A stretch of DNA of 26,527 bases, from positions 1-26,527 of the forward strand of contig JBEKEO010000022.1 of assembly GCA_050013795.1 (NCBI GenBank), given 5' to 3'. This DNA comes from CAWHOW01 sp050013795 (GTDB lineage: Bacteria > Bacteroidota > Bacteroidia > Bacteroidales > CG2-30-32-10). The notes beneath the pieces are model-generated. The model saw nothing but the letters and a program-made list of their open reading frames with translations, ran no database searches and was not told the origin of the DNA. Position numbers and translations under genes: made by a program. Numbering within the stretch: the first letter of the stretch is position 1; each line of letters starts with the position of its first letter. This document shows, one piece after another, positions 7,884-16,820 of this stretch.

Positions 7884-9374
7884 TTACAGTGTAATCTCCG
7901 TTGGAAGTAAATTTAACTTTATAGGACAGTTGACGCAGTTGAAGTCAAACCGTGAAAATAATTTTTTCCTGCGCACATTCTGAAATTTTTCATTGAAGAA
8001 AATGCCTGACATGTCTTCATTATTATCCAGATTTCCCATTAGATCGCCATAGTACGAGCAAGGAAACACCTTTTGCTGTTCAACAATCATGATTTCGGTG
8101 TAAGGGCGCAGGCATGATACAGATGAAAGATACTCAATATCATTTTCCTTTATTTCGTGAAAAACAATTTCAGGTAACTGATTAATTTCTTCTGTTTGAA
8201 CATCTGGTTTTACTTTATTATAATCTGTCAGATCAGGCTCTTTGGTTATTTCAGAATATTTTCCCTGAACATCAGCGAAAATTTCGGGCAGGCGTACCGC
8301 CATATTCAGGTTCTTTGAGCTTTGAAGAATTTTCTGCCTGTAATAATTGTATTTTTCTTTTTGATAATCACTGTAAAAATCATTTCCCACCATATGACGA
8401 AAATCTATCATCTCTATTCCCAGTTTAACGCACAGTTCAACAAAAACAGGCGCTTCATGAATATTTGAATTCATCATAACGAAATCCATTAACAGTAATG
8501 GAAATTTTCTTTTATATTTTATTTTCAGATCGCGCAATGCCATTATATTGCTTAGTATCTTTTCATAATTGGCGCCAACGCGGATGCGTTCAAGTGTTTC
8601 TTTTTTTACTCCGTCAAAAGATAGAATAACATGAGTTATATTTTTTTCAATAATTGTCTTCCTTGCCTTTGAATCCAGCAGCATGCCGTTGGTGCACATT
8701 CCAATCTCCATGTGTGGATAATTTTCACGCAGCATGCTCACTATCTCATGAAAATGCACTGACATTAGTGGCTCATATCCACATGAAAGCATAATATGCT
8801 TTACAAAGGGTCCTATCCCTGCAAGTTGCTTTTTCAGTTGTTCAGCAGTAACTACTTTCAGCGGCTGAGAATAAATTTCCTTTTTCCTGTAATGGCACAT
8901 CACGCATTTCAGGTTGCATTTGTTGGTGATGTCCATCCGTATTGTTAAGAGCGGATTTTTCTTTAACGCATCACGAAATCCTGTTTCGGTTTTTTCAAAG
9001 ACGGAATCGGATAATATTTTCTCACTATCAATCACTATCTCCTGAATTAAGGATGAACACAGGTTAAGAGCAATATTATATTTTGAGCTTCCGGCTTCAG
9101 TATTAACCTCAATTTCAACAGCAAATTTCTTTTTCAGATCAATTAATTCGCACTTAGCATTAATAATGAAACCGGAATTTTCATTTGAAGAAAATTTCCT
9201 GAAATTATTTATAACATCTTGCCTCGAGAAACCATAGTTCAGCGTATAATTTTTATCACATTGAATTGAAGTAATAGAATGAGAACACATCAGCCAGCCC
9301 CTGATTTCATCACTGCTTTCAACATTATCTGACTCTCTTGGAAAATCAATGCAATACAGAAAAGTAACTAACAT
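7884..9374 (-). CDS. Radical SAM / SPASM-domain protein with N-terminal glycan-cluster domain
   Basis: 496 residues. Residues 148-165 hold the radical SAM cluster motif DITNKCNLKCVMCHYRK with the CxxxCxxC cysteines 153, 157 and 160; these bind the 4Fe-4S cluster that cleaves S-adenosylmethionine. Further family signs are MCTNGMLLDSK and THVILSFDGVKKETLERIRV. The C-terminus has SPASM-type cysteines (VSCLRPYTEI, VFPCSYYGDLMGN, FNCVNCPIKL) for auxiliary clusters. The first about 95 residues (CIDFPRESDN, RGWLMCSHSI, GFSRQDVINNF, NSGFIINAK) resemble the small beta domain I know from the N-termini of some glycosyltransferases and methyltransferases in glycan loci. It is the last gene of the wzm-wzt-GT2 operon, starting 6 bp after the glycosyltransferase stop. 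Substrate unknown; a sugar or aglycone modification is inference, and peptide modification is the alternative. Confidence 0.82.
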   Translation of the reverse strand: MLVTFLYCIDFPRESDNVESSDEIRGWLMCSHSITSIQCDKNYTLNYGFSRQDVINNFRKFSSNENSGFIINAKCELIDLKKKFAVEIEVNTEAGSSKYNIALNLCSSLIQEIVIDSEKILSDSVFEKTETGFRDALKKNPLLTIRMDITNKCNLKCVMCHYRKKEIYSQPLKVVTAEQLKKQLAGIGPFVKHIMLSCGYEPLMSVHFHEIVSMLRENYPHMEIGMCTNGMLLDSKARKTIIEKNITHVILSFDGVKKETLERIRVGANYEKILSNIMALRDLKIKYKRKFPLLLMDFVMMNSNIHEAPVFVELCVKLGIEMIDFRHMVGNDFYSDYQKEKYNYYRQKILQSSKNLNMAVRLPEIFADVQGKYSEITKEPDLTDYNKVKPDVQTEEINQLPEIVFHEIKENDIEYLSSVSCLRPYTEIMIVEQQKVFPCSYYGDLMGNLDNNEDMSGIFFNEKFQNVRRKKLFSRFDFNCVNCPIKLNLLPTEITL

Positions 9375-9380
9375 AATCTT

Positions 9381-11531
9381 TTATTTTAATCCAAAGTTAT
9401 GAACTCCCAGAGAAAGGTTAGGGTTATAGCAAGGGTCATGCTCAACATATCCTTTCCATTTTTTCCTGAACAGGTTAACCTCTTTCACATGCTTTTTATA
9501 TGATTCACTTGTACTATGGGGATGTCCTCGCGACATGGATTCATGATGATATACCTCACAGTGCGGAACATAAAGGTTGCGATAACCAGCTTCAACTATT
9601 TTTAAACAAAAATCTACATCATTATATTCTGTAGTAAAAATTTCATCAAAACCATTCACTTCGTCAAAAGCATCAGCTCGTACCATGAAACATGCAGCGG
9701 TCAATGCTGAATATTGGTTCAGCATATTTACATAATTGAAATATCCGGGACCATCTCTGTCCTCGCCAACAAGAACATGACCTGCAGCTCCCCCCAGCCC
9801 AACTATTACTCCTGCATGCTGTATCGTATCATTTTCATATAACAATTTTGCACCGGCCACGCCTATTTCTTTTCTCTGAACATGTTCCATCATGGCTTCA
9901 ATCCAATCAGGAGATATCACTTCAGTATCGTTATTCAGTAATACAAGAAACTCACCTGAGGAATTTTTCCTGCCCAGATTGATCAAACGTGAAAAATTAA
10001 AAGGTTCTTTATCCTGAATACATTTGAACGAAAAATCAGTCTGTTGTGAATACTGATTTATAAGGCTGAAGAATTCTTTCTGATCGCTGTTGTTATCAAT
10101 CACAACAATCTCAAAATTTTTGTATGTTGAGTTTTTTTCAATTGAATTTATGCATTTTTTAAGCAATTCGGCTTTATTTCTTGAAGGAATAATGATACTG
10201 ACTTTTGCGTTCTTATTTTTCAATCCAAAGCGAATGCTATAACCTCTGAAGCTGTCAAGAAAATCCACTGTAGCTTCCATTCCCCTTCTTGACATAGCTT
10301 CAGCAAGTGCCATCTGGGCAGCACGATATGCATAGGGTTTTATGGCTTCGCTCAAAGCAGCACTGCCGCTGTGAATACGCCAATGATATAATACTTCTGG
10401 AATATGAATAACATTATTGTAAATTTCTGAATATCTCAACAGGAGATCGTAATCCTGGCTACCTTCAAAACCCACACGCCAGCCACCGACATCCCTGATC
10501 TGTGCCGTTTTAAATGCACAAACATGTCCCAAATAATTTCGTGAAAGCAGATTTTCAGGACACCAGTCGGGTTTGAAATGCGGTTCTGAATGCAAACCCC
10601 ATTCATCAATCTTATCTTCATCTGAATATATAATGTCGGCACCGCCTTTTTTGTTTATTGCCAATGCCATCTCATAAAGGGTATCATTACGCAATATATC
10701 ATCATGGTCCATCAGCACTGAGTATTCACCGGTTGCCAGTTCGAGCGCTGAATTGGAAGCTTTGGAAATATGTCCGTTCTGTTCACGAAAAACTGCTTTA
10801 ATTCTCTCATCTGTCTTGCAGTATTTCTTTATGGTTTCTCTTACCTCTGGATCAGTTGAATTATCGTCGGCGATACAAAGCTCCCAATATTCATATACCT
10901 GTCCGCAAACCGAATCAAGCGTTTTAATGAACAGGTCGATACGCGGGTTGTAAACAGGCATGATGATGCTGAACAAAGGCCGATGCGCAAAGCCTTTGAT
11001 ATTTCTTTTGTATTGCTTAATTATGTCTTTATTTAGTTTTTTCTTAAGAAGATATTGTGAATAGTTAGACGTATTAGCAAGATAATTTTCAGCAACTTCT
11101 ATAATCATTACTTTTCGGATTTCAAAAAGCAGGTACAGTGAACGAAATACTTTTGTTAAGAACAACCTGAAAAGCCTGCCTCCGCGCTTGAACACATAAT
11201 TATATAGTATAGAGCCGAAATTGCGTTTCTTTCCCTTGCTGAAATTTGACCTGAGCCTGGAAAGATAGAGATAAAAATACTTGCGAAATTTTACCAGTTT
11301 GCTGTTCTCGAGCTCTGCAAGTTTCTTTATAAGACTGTCCATGCTTCGAAGGGCAGTGGCGAGTTGCTTGTTCAGTTCGTCAATTTCTTTTGAAGCGCTT
11401 TTGAAACGTTTTTTCCAATAGTGGCCGTCACTTTCATCATCAGGATCCAATGGACTGATCCGTTTATCCTTTATGGTTTCGTCCAAAATTAAATCAGGCT
11501 TATTATCTATATCATCTTTGCTTTGAGCCAT
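9381..11531 (-). CDS. Tandem GT2 glycosyltransferase (two catalytic domains)
   Basis: 716 residues from ATG 11531. A TTG nine bases upstream lies inside a -7 box (TAACTTTG, 11545-11538) and is unlikely to be the start. An N-terminal charged coiled-coil part (about 36-78) and a basic stretch precede the first GT-A domain (about 185-300: FSIIMPVYNPR, CIADDNSTD, SVLMDHDDIL; acidic metal-binding DHDD at 275-278). The second GT-A domain starts about 443 (KVSIIIPSRNK, IVVIDNNSD, LVLLNNDTE at about 530-537; later GFDEIFTTEYNDVDFCLKI and HHESMSRG). This two-domain form is common in O-antigen and capsule loci, where each domain adds a different sugar to a lipid-linked glycan at the cytoplasmic face. 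It sits 77 bp after the ABC ATPase gene and 6 bp before the radical SAM gene, in one operon. Sugar specificity cannot be read. Confidence 0.9.
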   Translation of the reverse strand: MAQSKDDIDNKPDLILDETIKDKRISPLDPDDESDGHYWKKRFKSASKEIDELNKQLATALRSMDSLIKKLAELENSKLVKFRKYFYLYLSRLRSNFSKGKKRNFGSILYNYVFKRGGRLFRLFLTKVFRSLYLLFEIRKVMIIEVAENYLANTSNYSQYLLKKKLNKDIIKQYKRNIKGFAHRPLFSIIMPVYNPRIDLFIKTLDSVCGQVYEYWELCIADDNSTDPEVRETIKKYCKTDERIKAVFREQNGHISKASNSALELATGEYSVLMDHDDILRNDTLYEMALAINKKGGADIIYSDEDKIDEWGLHSEPHFKPDWCPENLLSRNYLGHVCAFKTAQIRDVGGWRVGFEGSQDYDLLLRYSEIYNNVIHIPEVLYHWRIHSGSAALSEAIKPYAYRAAQMALAEAMSRRGMEATVDFLDSFRGYSIRFGLKNKNAKVSIIIPSRNKAELLKKCINSIEKNSTYKNFEIVVIDNNSDQKEFFSLINQYSQQTDFSFKCIQDKEPFNFSRLINLGRKNSSGEFLVLLNNDTEVISPDWIEAMMEHVQRKEIGVAGAKLLYENDTIQHAGVIVGLGGAAGHVLVGEDRDGPGYFNYVNMLNQYSALTAACFMVRADAFDEVNGFDEIFTTEYNDVDFCLKIVEAGYRNLYVPHCEVYHHESMSRGHPHSTSESYKKHVKEVNLFRKKWKGYVEHDPCYNPNLSLGVHNFGLK

Positions 11532-11608
11532 TAACTGCAAAGTTATTAAAGTAAAACAAACTTTCTGAAAATATCTTCAAATAAAGGTTTCCATGTATGA
11601 TTCCCTTG

Positions 11609-12343
11609 TTAAAATAAACCGCTGTATACTTCAGTTGCTTCTTTCGAACTCCCGTTCAATATTATATTGCCATTTTTCAGACAAATACCCTTATTACAAA
11701 TTGATCTAACTTCATCAGGACTATGAGAAACAAAAAGAAGTGTTGCCCCATTTTTAATTATTTCATGTATCCGACTGATACATTTATTTTGAAACCCCTT
11801 ATCACCAACAGCTAGCACTTCATCGATCATAAGCAGTTCCGGTTGCGATGTCATTACGCTGCTAAATGCAAGACGGGCAAGCATTCCGGTCGAGTACATC
11901 TTAGTTGGCATCTTCAGTTGTTCTTTAGTCAACTCTGCAAAATCGGTAATTTTTTCAATCATTTCCTTTCGGGTCGACTTAATATAATTACGGGAAAGAG
12001 CAAGTGCAATCCGGATATTTTCATATCCGGAAAGTTCAAGTTCAATTCCGGCACCAAGTGTTAATAATGGAGATATTCGAACCTTCACATCCACTGTACC
12101 GGTTTCAGGTTTAATTATGCCGGCAATCGTGCGCAGAAGAGTGCTTTTGCCGCTGCCATTCGGCCCCAGTATGCCAACTGATTCACCTTTCTGAATTTCA
12201 ATGTCAATATTATGTAAAACACTTTTCTTTTGAAAAGGAGAAATAAATGAAGCCTTTAATACAAAATCCTTAAAGGAATGCACTCCTTTTCTGCTTTGCA
12301 AATAACTTACGGAAACATTATTTAGTTTAACAACATACTCCAT
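11609..12343 (-). CDS. wzt: Wzt-like ABC transporter ATPase for polysaccharide export
   Basis: 244 residues. Walker A is GPNGSGKST at 60-68, the ABC signature region is MYSTGMLARLAFSS, Walker B is ELLMIDEVLAVGD, and the switch is LLFVSHSPDEV. The N-terminal SVSYLQSRKGVHSFKDFVLK is typical of the Wzt/KpsT/TagH polysaccharide exporter branch. It ends right after the nucleotide-binding domain (ATEVYSGLF), so it lacks the C-terminal carbohydrate-binding domain that in some Wzt proteins reads a chain-terminating residue. It follows the permease gene by 5 bp and should form a 2+2 complex with it to flip undecaprenyl-linked glycan. Confidence 0.92.
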   Translation of the reverse strand: MEYVVKLNNVSVSYLQSRKGVHSFKDFVLKASFISPFQKKSVLHNIDIEIQKGESVGILGPNGSGKSTLLRTIAGIIKPETGTVDVKVRISPLLTLGAGIELELSGYENIRIALALSRNYIKSTRKEMIEKITDFAELTKEQLKMPTKMYSTGMLARLAFSSVMTSQPELLMIDEVLAVGDKGFQNKCISRIHEIIKNGATLLFVSHSPDEVRSICNKGICLKNGNIILNGSSKEATEVYSGLF

Positions 12344-12348
12344 ACTTG

Positions 12349-13143
12349 CTATAGATTTGAAATGAATCCATTCCTTGTCTTCCTGTATATCAGAAAAGCC
12401 AGAACAGCAGTTGCCGATGTAATCATAAGACAGTTCCAGACATAATGCATTTCCGGAGCTTGTCCTTCGTAAAGAACATTTCTGACTAATTCCATAAAAT
12501 GAAACAAAGGATTATATTTTACAATAAACTTAAAGCGTTCAGGAACTATCTTAAAAGAATATGCAATAGGAGACAGATAAAATAGAGCCGGGTTTATTGT
12601 ATTCCACAATATCCCTACGTCCCTGAAATACACATTCAGGGAGCCAAGGATAATTCCAACTGAGAAAATAAAAACAGAAAACAAGAGGATCACAGGAATA
12701 ATATATAATAAATTTAAAGTGAAATGCATACCCATAAAGCACATGATAAACATGAACGGGATCAATCCCAGAAGAAAACTTACAAGCTCGCTTCCCAATT
12801 CAGTCAACGGATAAATTGCTTTTGGAATATTTAACGATTTAATCAAATGTGTATTCTTGATAAAGACTGAACTGAGCTGGTTTGTAACACCTGAAAAATA
12901 TATCCAGAATACAAGACCACTTAATACATATAATGGATAGTTTTCAATAGCAGGAAATGCTGCAGAAAATATCACCAAAAAAATGAGAAGATACAAAAAC
13001 GGATGGAGGAGGCTCCATAAAAATCCCAATGCAGAATGTTTATATTTAAGCTGCAGATTTTTATATATCAGAAAAAGAATAATATACTTTTTGCTCCCAC
13101 GCATCATCAAAATTTTAAACAAAATAAAACAAATTTCGGACAT
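12349..13143 (-). CDS. wzm: Wzm-like ABC-2 transporter permease for polysaccharide export
   Basis: 264 residues with about six membrane helices and the ABC-2 family start of the membrane domain (IYKNLQLKYKHSALGFLW, LLHPFLYLLIFLVIF), then YPLYVLSGLVFWIYFSGV, LGSLNVYFRDVGILWNTI and YNPLFHFMELVRNVLY. These are standard features of Wzm/KpsM/TagG permeases. The first ATG (13143) adds about 13 residues before a second candidate start at MMRGSKKYI; the choice is uncertain because no clear promoter or strong ribosome site decides it. It heads the minus-strand operon with the ATPase 5 bp downstream and is divergent from the plus-strand glycosyltransferases. Confidence 0.92.
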   Translation of the reverse strand: MSEICFILFKILMMRGSKKYIILFLIYKNLQLKYKHSALGFLWSLLHPFLYLLIFLVIFSAAFPAIENYPLYVLSGLVFWIYFSGVTNQLSSVFIKNTHLIKSLNIPKAIYPLTELGSELVSFLLGLIPFMFIMCFMGMHFTLNLLYIIPVILLFSVFIFSVGIILGSLNVYFRDVGILWNTINPALFYLSPIAYSFKIVPERFKFIVKYNPLFHFMELVRNVLYEGQAPEMHYVWNCLMITSATAVLAFLIYRKTRNGFISNL

Positions 13144-13218
13144 ACACCAACAAATTACAAATAATAGTTTCAGGGTCTGTTATTTATTATCAGAAGGCAA
13201 ATTATTAACAAAAACAGA

Positions 13219-13226
13219 TAACTTTG
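13219..13226 (+). promoter_or_regulatory. -7 box for the plus-strand glycosyltransferase operon
   Basis: TAACTTTG matches TAnnTTTG; a start near 13233 would leave a 15-nt leader before GTG 13248. No TTG is found at the -33 position. The box covers an in-frame TTG (13224), which argues against that TTG as translation start. Confidence 0.42.
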
Positions 13227-13247
13227 TCAATTCGAAAACCAGAGAAA

Positions 13248-14273
13248 GTGACAAACTCCACGAGGTTTTATATCAATGGTAAATTCCTATGCCAAAAAGG
13301 GACAGGTGTTCAGAAGTTTGCTATAGGTGTTTCATTGGCATTGCAGAAAACACATCCTGAGATAGTCGTCATTTGCCCTAAAGGGAAATACGATGTGCAA
13401 GGATTAAAGGTAAAAAGATCAGGCTTGGGAAGTAAATTTTTCTGGGAACAGATTTGGCTGTCACTGTTTATTTTATTTCATCCACACTCCATACTGATAA
13501 ACTTATGCAATAGCGCACCTTTATTGATAAGGCGACAAATAGTAACAATTCATGATCTTGCTTTTCTGAAGGACAAAGCATGGTTCAACTCCTTATTCCG
13601 GCTTTGGTATAAATTTCTTATCCCCCGAATCTGTAAACAATCTCTGGAAATTGTAACGGTATCAAATTATATAAAAAATGAAATCCTTCACCAATATTCC
13701 GTCAAACCTGAAAAGGTGAATGTGGTTCCCAATGGCGTCCCTAAAATGGATTTTGATGAAATAAAACCCTTTCCTTTCAAATATATATTCCTGACTGGAA
13801 TATATAATCCAAGGAAAAATGCCTCATTTGCTATTTCACAGTTGCCCGAATTAAAAAAAAGGAATTATCATATTGTTGGTGTTGGAGCTGATATGGAATT
13901 TTTCGGAAATATAGAATTTATACGGGATGAGAACCTGCATCTATTTAAATATGTCGATGACAAAAATTATTATTCTTTAATGAAACATGCAGAAGCTTTG
14001 GTTTTCCCATCCGGATATGAGGGGTTTGGCATACCGGTTCTTGAAGCACTTATCTTGAGAACACCAGTGATTGTGCCTGATCTGAAGGTATACAGAGAAT
14101 CATTTGATGAACTTCCTTTGTATTATGAGGCTGATAATGCAAAATCTTTTCTTTCATCTTTAGACAAAATCGACTGTTATCAACCAGACATAAATGAATT
14201 GTCGCATCTGAAAAATAAATATACTTTTGACAAGGCTGCAGATATTCTGTCAGACATAATAAAACATTACTAA
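13248..14273 (+). CDS. GT4-family glycosyltransferase
   Basis: 341 residues from GTG 13248 (first residues TNSTRFYINGKFLC after the start). An in-frame TTG at 13224 lies in a promoter box and is not used here. GT-B fold: the N-terminal acceptor domain has QKGTGVQKFAIGVSLAL and IVTIHDLAFL. The C-terminal nucleotide-sugar domain has VVPNGVPKMDF, FLTGIYNPRKNASF and the EX7E-type motif EGFGIPVLEA. Such enzymes add a hexose from a nucleotide or GDP sugar during O-antigen or capsule assembly. It is first in a three-gene plus-strand operon, 35 bp before the next glycosyltransferase. The sugar is not predictable. Confidence 0.87.
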   Translation: MTNSTRFYINGKFLCQKGTGVQKFAIGVSLALQKTHPEIVVICPKGKYDVQGLKVKRSGLGSKFFWEQIWLSLFILFHPHSILINLCNSAPLLIRRQIVTIHDLAFLKDKAWFNSLFRLWYKFLIPRICKQSLEIVTVSNYIKNEILHQYSVKPEKVNVVPNGVPKMDFDEIKPFPFKYIFLTGIYNPRKNASFAISQLPELKKRNYHIVGVGADMEFFGNIEFIRDENLHLFKYVDDKNYYSLMKHAEALVFPSGYEGFGIPVLEALILRTPVIVPDLKVYRESFDELPLYYEADNAKSFLSSLDKIDCYQPDINELSHLKNKYTFDKAADILSDIIKHY

Positions 14274-14308
14274 GTAAAAGACACGGAAAACAATAAAAGT
14301 TTCGCAGA

Positions 14309-15424
14309 ATGCCAAAAATAGCATTAGTACATGATTGGTTTAACGAACCCGGTGGGTCTGAAAAGGTTGTAAGAGAAATTCTTCATTGTTACCCTGATGC
14401 TGATGTTTTTTGCTTGTTTGATTTCTTCAACCAACACAACCGTGATACTTTCTTACTGGGGAAAAAAACCCATACCAGTTTTATTCAGAAAATTCCATTT
14501 GCCAGACAGCGATACAGGAATCTGTTCCCTATATTTACATTCGCTATAGAACGATTTGATCTGAAAGTTTATGATATTATCATTTCATCTTCTTCATGTG
14601 TAGCCAAAGGTATTAAGCGAAAATCGGGTCAGTTGCATATATCATACTGCCACAGTCCTGCGCGTTATGCCTGGGATCTGAAAGAAGATTATTTAAGAAC
14701 AGCAAAAACATTCCTGGACAAGGCAATTTTAAAATATTTTTTTGGGAAGCTGCAAAGATGGGATATTAAAAGCACTGACAGGGTAGATCATTTCATTGCT
14801 AATTCTTTTTTTGTAAAAAACAGGATTCATCAATTCTTCGAACGTGAGAGTACAGTGATTTATCCGCCAGTAGATGTGGAAATGAAGGAATCTGCATATA
14901 AAAGAGGTGATTTTTATTTTTCAGTTTCACGGCTTGTAACCTATAAAAATGTGGGGCTTATAGTTGAAGCATTTCGTAATATGCCTGAACTGAAAATTGA
15001 AATTGCTGGCGATGGACCTCTCAGGAAAAAAATAATGAAGAACCTTCCCGAAAATATAACCTATCTTGGATATATCGACGATGAAACAAAACGCCGTAAG
15101 CTATCAGAATCAAAAGCCTTTATTGCCGCAGCCACAGAAGATTTCGGGATTTTGGTTGTTGAGGCCCAGTCGTATTGCACTCCTGTTATTATTCCATCAG
15201 TCGGAGGGTATAAAGAAACTGTGAACCAGAATACCGGTATCTTCTTCCATAATAAAACCGTGGAAGATATGGTTACTACCATACGGGCATTTCACGCAGG
15301 TAACAGGATCTTTATGAGGGAGGATTTTATAGAAAATATAAAACCTTTTTCTATTGAAAGGTTTCGAAGTGAGTTCAAAGCATTCGTTGATGATAAAATT
15401 AACAAACATCTTGCCGGAAAGTAA
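14309..15424 (+). CDS. GT4-family glycosyltransferase (mannosyltransferase-like)
   Basis: 371 residues. The start MPKIALVHDWFNEPGGSEKV is typical of a GT4 subgroup in O-antigen loci often annotated as mannosyl- or rhamnosyltransferases. Further motifs are HISYCHSPARYAWDL, ANSFFVKNRI, TVIYPPVDVE, FSVSRLVTYKN, AGDGPLRKKI and the EX7E motif EDFGILVVEAQSY. It works at the cytoplasmic face with the other glycosyltransferases of the locus. Its 3' end overlaps the start of the ligase-like gene by about 35 bp, implying coupled translation. Confidence 0.9.
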   Translation: MPKIALVHDWFNEPGGSEKVVREILHCYPDADVFCLFDFFNQHNRDTFLLGKKTHTSFIQKIPFARQRYRNLFPIFTFAIERFDLKVYDIIISSSSCVAKGIKRKSGQLHISYCHSPARYAWDLKEDYLRTAKTFLDKAILKYFFGKLQRWDIKSTDRVDHFIANSFFVKNRIHQFFERESTVIYPPVDVEMKESAYKRGDFYFSVSRLVTYKNVGLIVEAFRNMPELKIEIAGDGPLRKKIMKNLPENITYLGYIDDETKRRKLSESKAFIAAATEDFGILVVEAQSYCTPVIIPSVGGYKETVNQNTGIFFHNKTVEDMVTTIRAFHAGNRIFMREDFIENIKPFSIERFRSEFKAFVDDKINKHLAGK

Positions 15425-16679
15425 TACTAAAATCAGCTGGTTACATTTGCTGATAATTATACTTTTCCTCGCATTATTTGCCTTTCCATTGTATCCGCTG
15501 AAAGTTACGAATATGATTTTAATGCTGGCATCCGTTTTGACTTTAATTGCATTTTTTATCAAACCATTTCCAATTGGAAAAATAATTATCCGGAACCTGA
15601 TTTTTATACTGCCTTTTCTTCCATACCTGTTTGAGTTCTGTATTTCAGGATTCAATCCGACTGCACGGTTTGAATTTGAAACAAAACTTTTCTTTTTTAC
15701 CGCACCATTCTTTATTCCAATCCTATTGCGACTTACAGAGTTCAGGAATTTCAAATTGGCTTTGTTGATATTTGCTTTTTCTGTGAGTGTACTGACATTA
15801 TATTCAATTGTTGCTTTATCGTTGAACGGAGTGCTATTCTCTGCCACTTCATATGAAAATGGAGCCTATCTTCTTAGGTTTAATTTTGAACGTATATCAG
15901 GCCTGCATCCTACCTATTATTCAATTTTTGCTCTTTCTTCTGCCTGTTTTTTCTTGCAGGCTTCATTCGGTGTAAAGAGATTCTTTCAATTCTGCAGTTA
16001 CATACTGGCTATACTACTCTTTATATCCGTTTTATTTCTGGCAGCTCGGATAGCATTCATTACAGGAGCAATTTTCCTTTTCATATGGATAATTAACTTT
16101 AAACTGTTGTTGTGGAAGAAAATTACGCTGATATTTTCAGCATTTGCTTTAATAGTGCTTGTATGTTTTGTTGTTCCATCGCTTAAAAACCGCCTCAGCG
16201 AAATAGTTTTATGGAAAACAGACCAGAAAAGCTATACTGATTCTTTTTCACAGCGCACAATCATACTGGATTGTTCTTTGAAAGTATTTGCAGAAAACAT
16301 TTTATGGGGCACAGGAAGCCGGAATTCCCAACAGCAGCTTAATAATTGTTATTGTTCGAAAGATTGGCAGGCTGGAAGTTTACAAAATTTCAATCCCCAC
16401 AATCAGTATTTATCAATTGGGATTAAATACGGACTGGTAATGATGCTGGTTTTTATAACATGTCTTTTTATCATTTTCCGAAAGATATTTTATCTACCCG
16501 AAGGCAAATATTTCGGGATTGCCATAATTCTGTTTTTCCTGAGCGAATCAATGCTCGAAAGGCAGATGGGGGTTTATTTTTTCGGACTTATATCATTGCT
16601 TTTGTATAATATAAGTTACTCCAAAACCTCAGTCGATACTGTTATTAAAAACCTAAAAAGCAGGGTAACTTTGCAATGA
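15390..16679 (+). CDS. O-antigen ligase / polymerase-like membrane protein (Wzy_C family)
   Basis: 429 residues from ATG 15390 (MIKLTNILPESNTKISWL). An earlier in-frame start at 15354 would deepen the overlap with the upstream gene, so it is less likely. About ten to twelve membrane helices. The family's large periplasmic loop is visible: ISGLHPTYYSIFALS before it, and after it QRTIILDCSLKVFAENILWG and SLQNFNPHNQYLSIGIKYGL, with the conserved PHNQYL-type motif of WaaL/Wzy ligases. Such proteins either join the exported glycan to lipid A core or another acceptor, or polymerise repeat units. With an ABC exporter in the locus, ligation is the more likely role. It is last in the plus-strand operon; a terminator follows 38 bp later. 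Confidence 0.82.
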   Translation: MIKLTNILPESNTKISWLHLLIIILFLALFAFPLYPLKVTNMILMLASVLTLIAFFIKPFPIGKIIIRNLIFILPFLPYLFEFCISGFNPTARFEFETKLFFFTAPFFIPILLRLTEFRNFKLALLIFAFSVSVLTLYSIVALSLNGVLFSATSYENGAYLLRFNFERISGLHPTYYSIFALSSACFFLQASFGVKRFFQFCSYILAILLFISVLFLAARIAFITGAIFLFIWIINFKLLLWKKITLIFSAFALIVLVCFVVPSLKNRLSEIVLWKTDQKSYTDSFSQRTIILDCSLKVFAENILWGTGSRNSQQQLNNCYCSKDWQAGSLQNFNPHNQYLSIGIKYGLVMMLVFITCLFIIFRKIFYLPEGKYFGIAIILFFLSESMLERQMGVYFFGLISLLLYNISYSKTSVDTVIKNLKSRVTLQ

Positions 16680-16716
16680 GATTTTATGTGGTTTTTGATA
16701 TGTCCACTAAAAGCAC

Positions 16717-16750
16717 AAATCCCTTGAAGTGCTAAAACTCAAAGGGATTT
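16717..16750. terminator. Terminator closing the glycosyltransferase-ligase operon
   Basis: AAATCCCTT (16717-16725) and AAGGGATTT (16742-16750) form a 9-bp stem with a 16-nt loop, followed on the plus strand by GATATTTTT. It is near-symmetric, so it can also stop minus-strand transcription coming from 16.9 kb. Confidence 0.8.
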
Positions 16751-16785
16751 GATATTTTTAACGCTTTTAAAAAATTATTTTCAGC

Positions 16786-16820
16786 GGAGAGAGAGGCTCT
16801 TTTTAACTTCCTCTCTTTCC
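16786..16820 (-). terminator. Imperfect hairpin, possible end of a minus-strand small RNA
   Basis: On the minus strand GGAAAGAGAGG (16820-16810) pairs with CCTCTCTCTCC (16796-16786) with one A-C mismatch around a 13-nt loop. A T-rich run (AATTTTTT) follows only after 11 further bases, so as a terminator it is not canonical. Confidence 0.35.
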
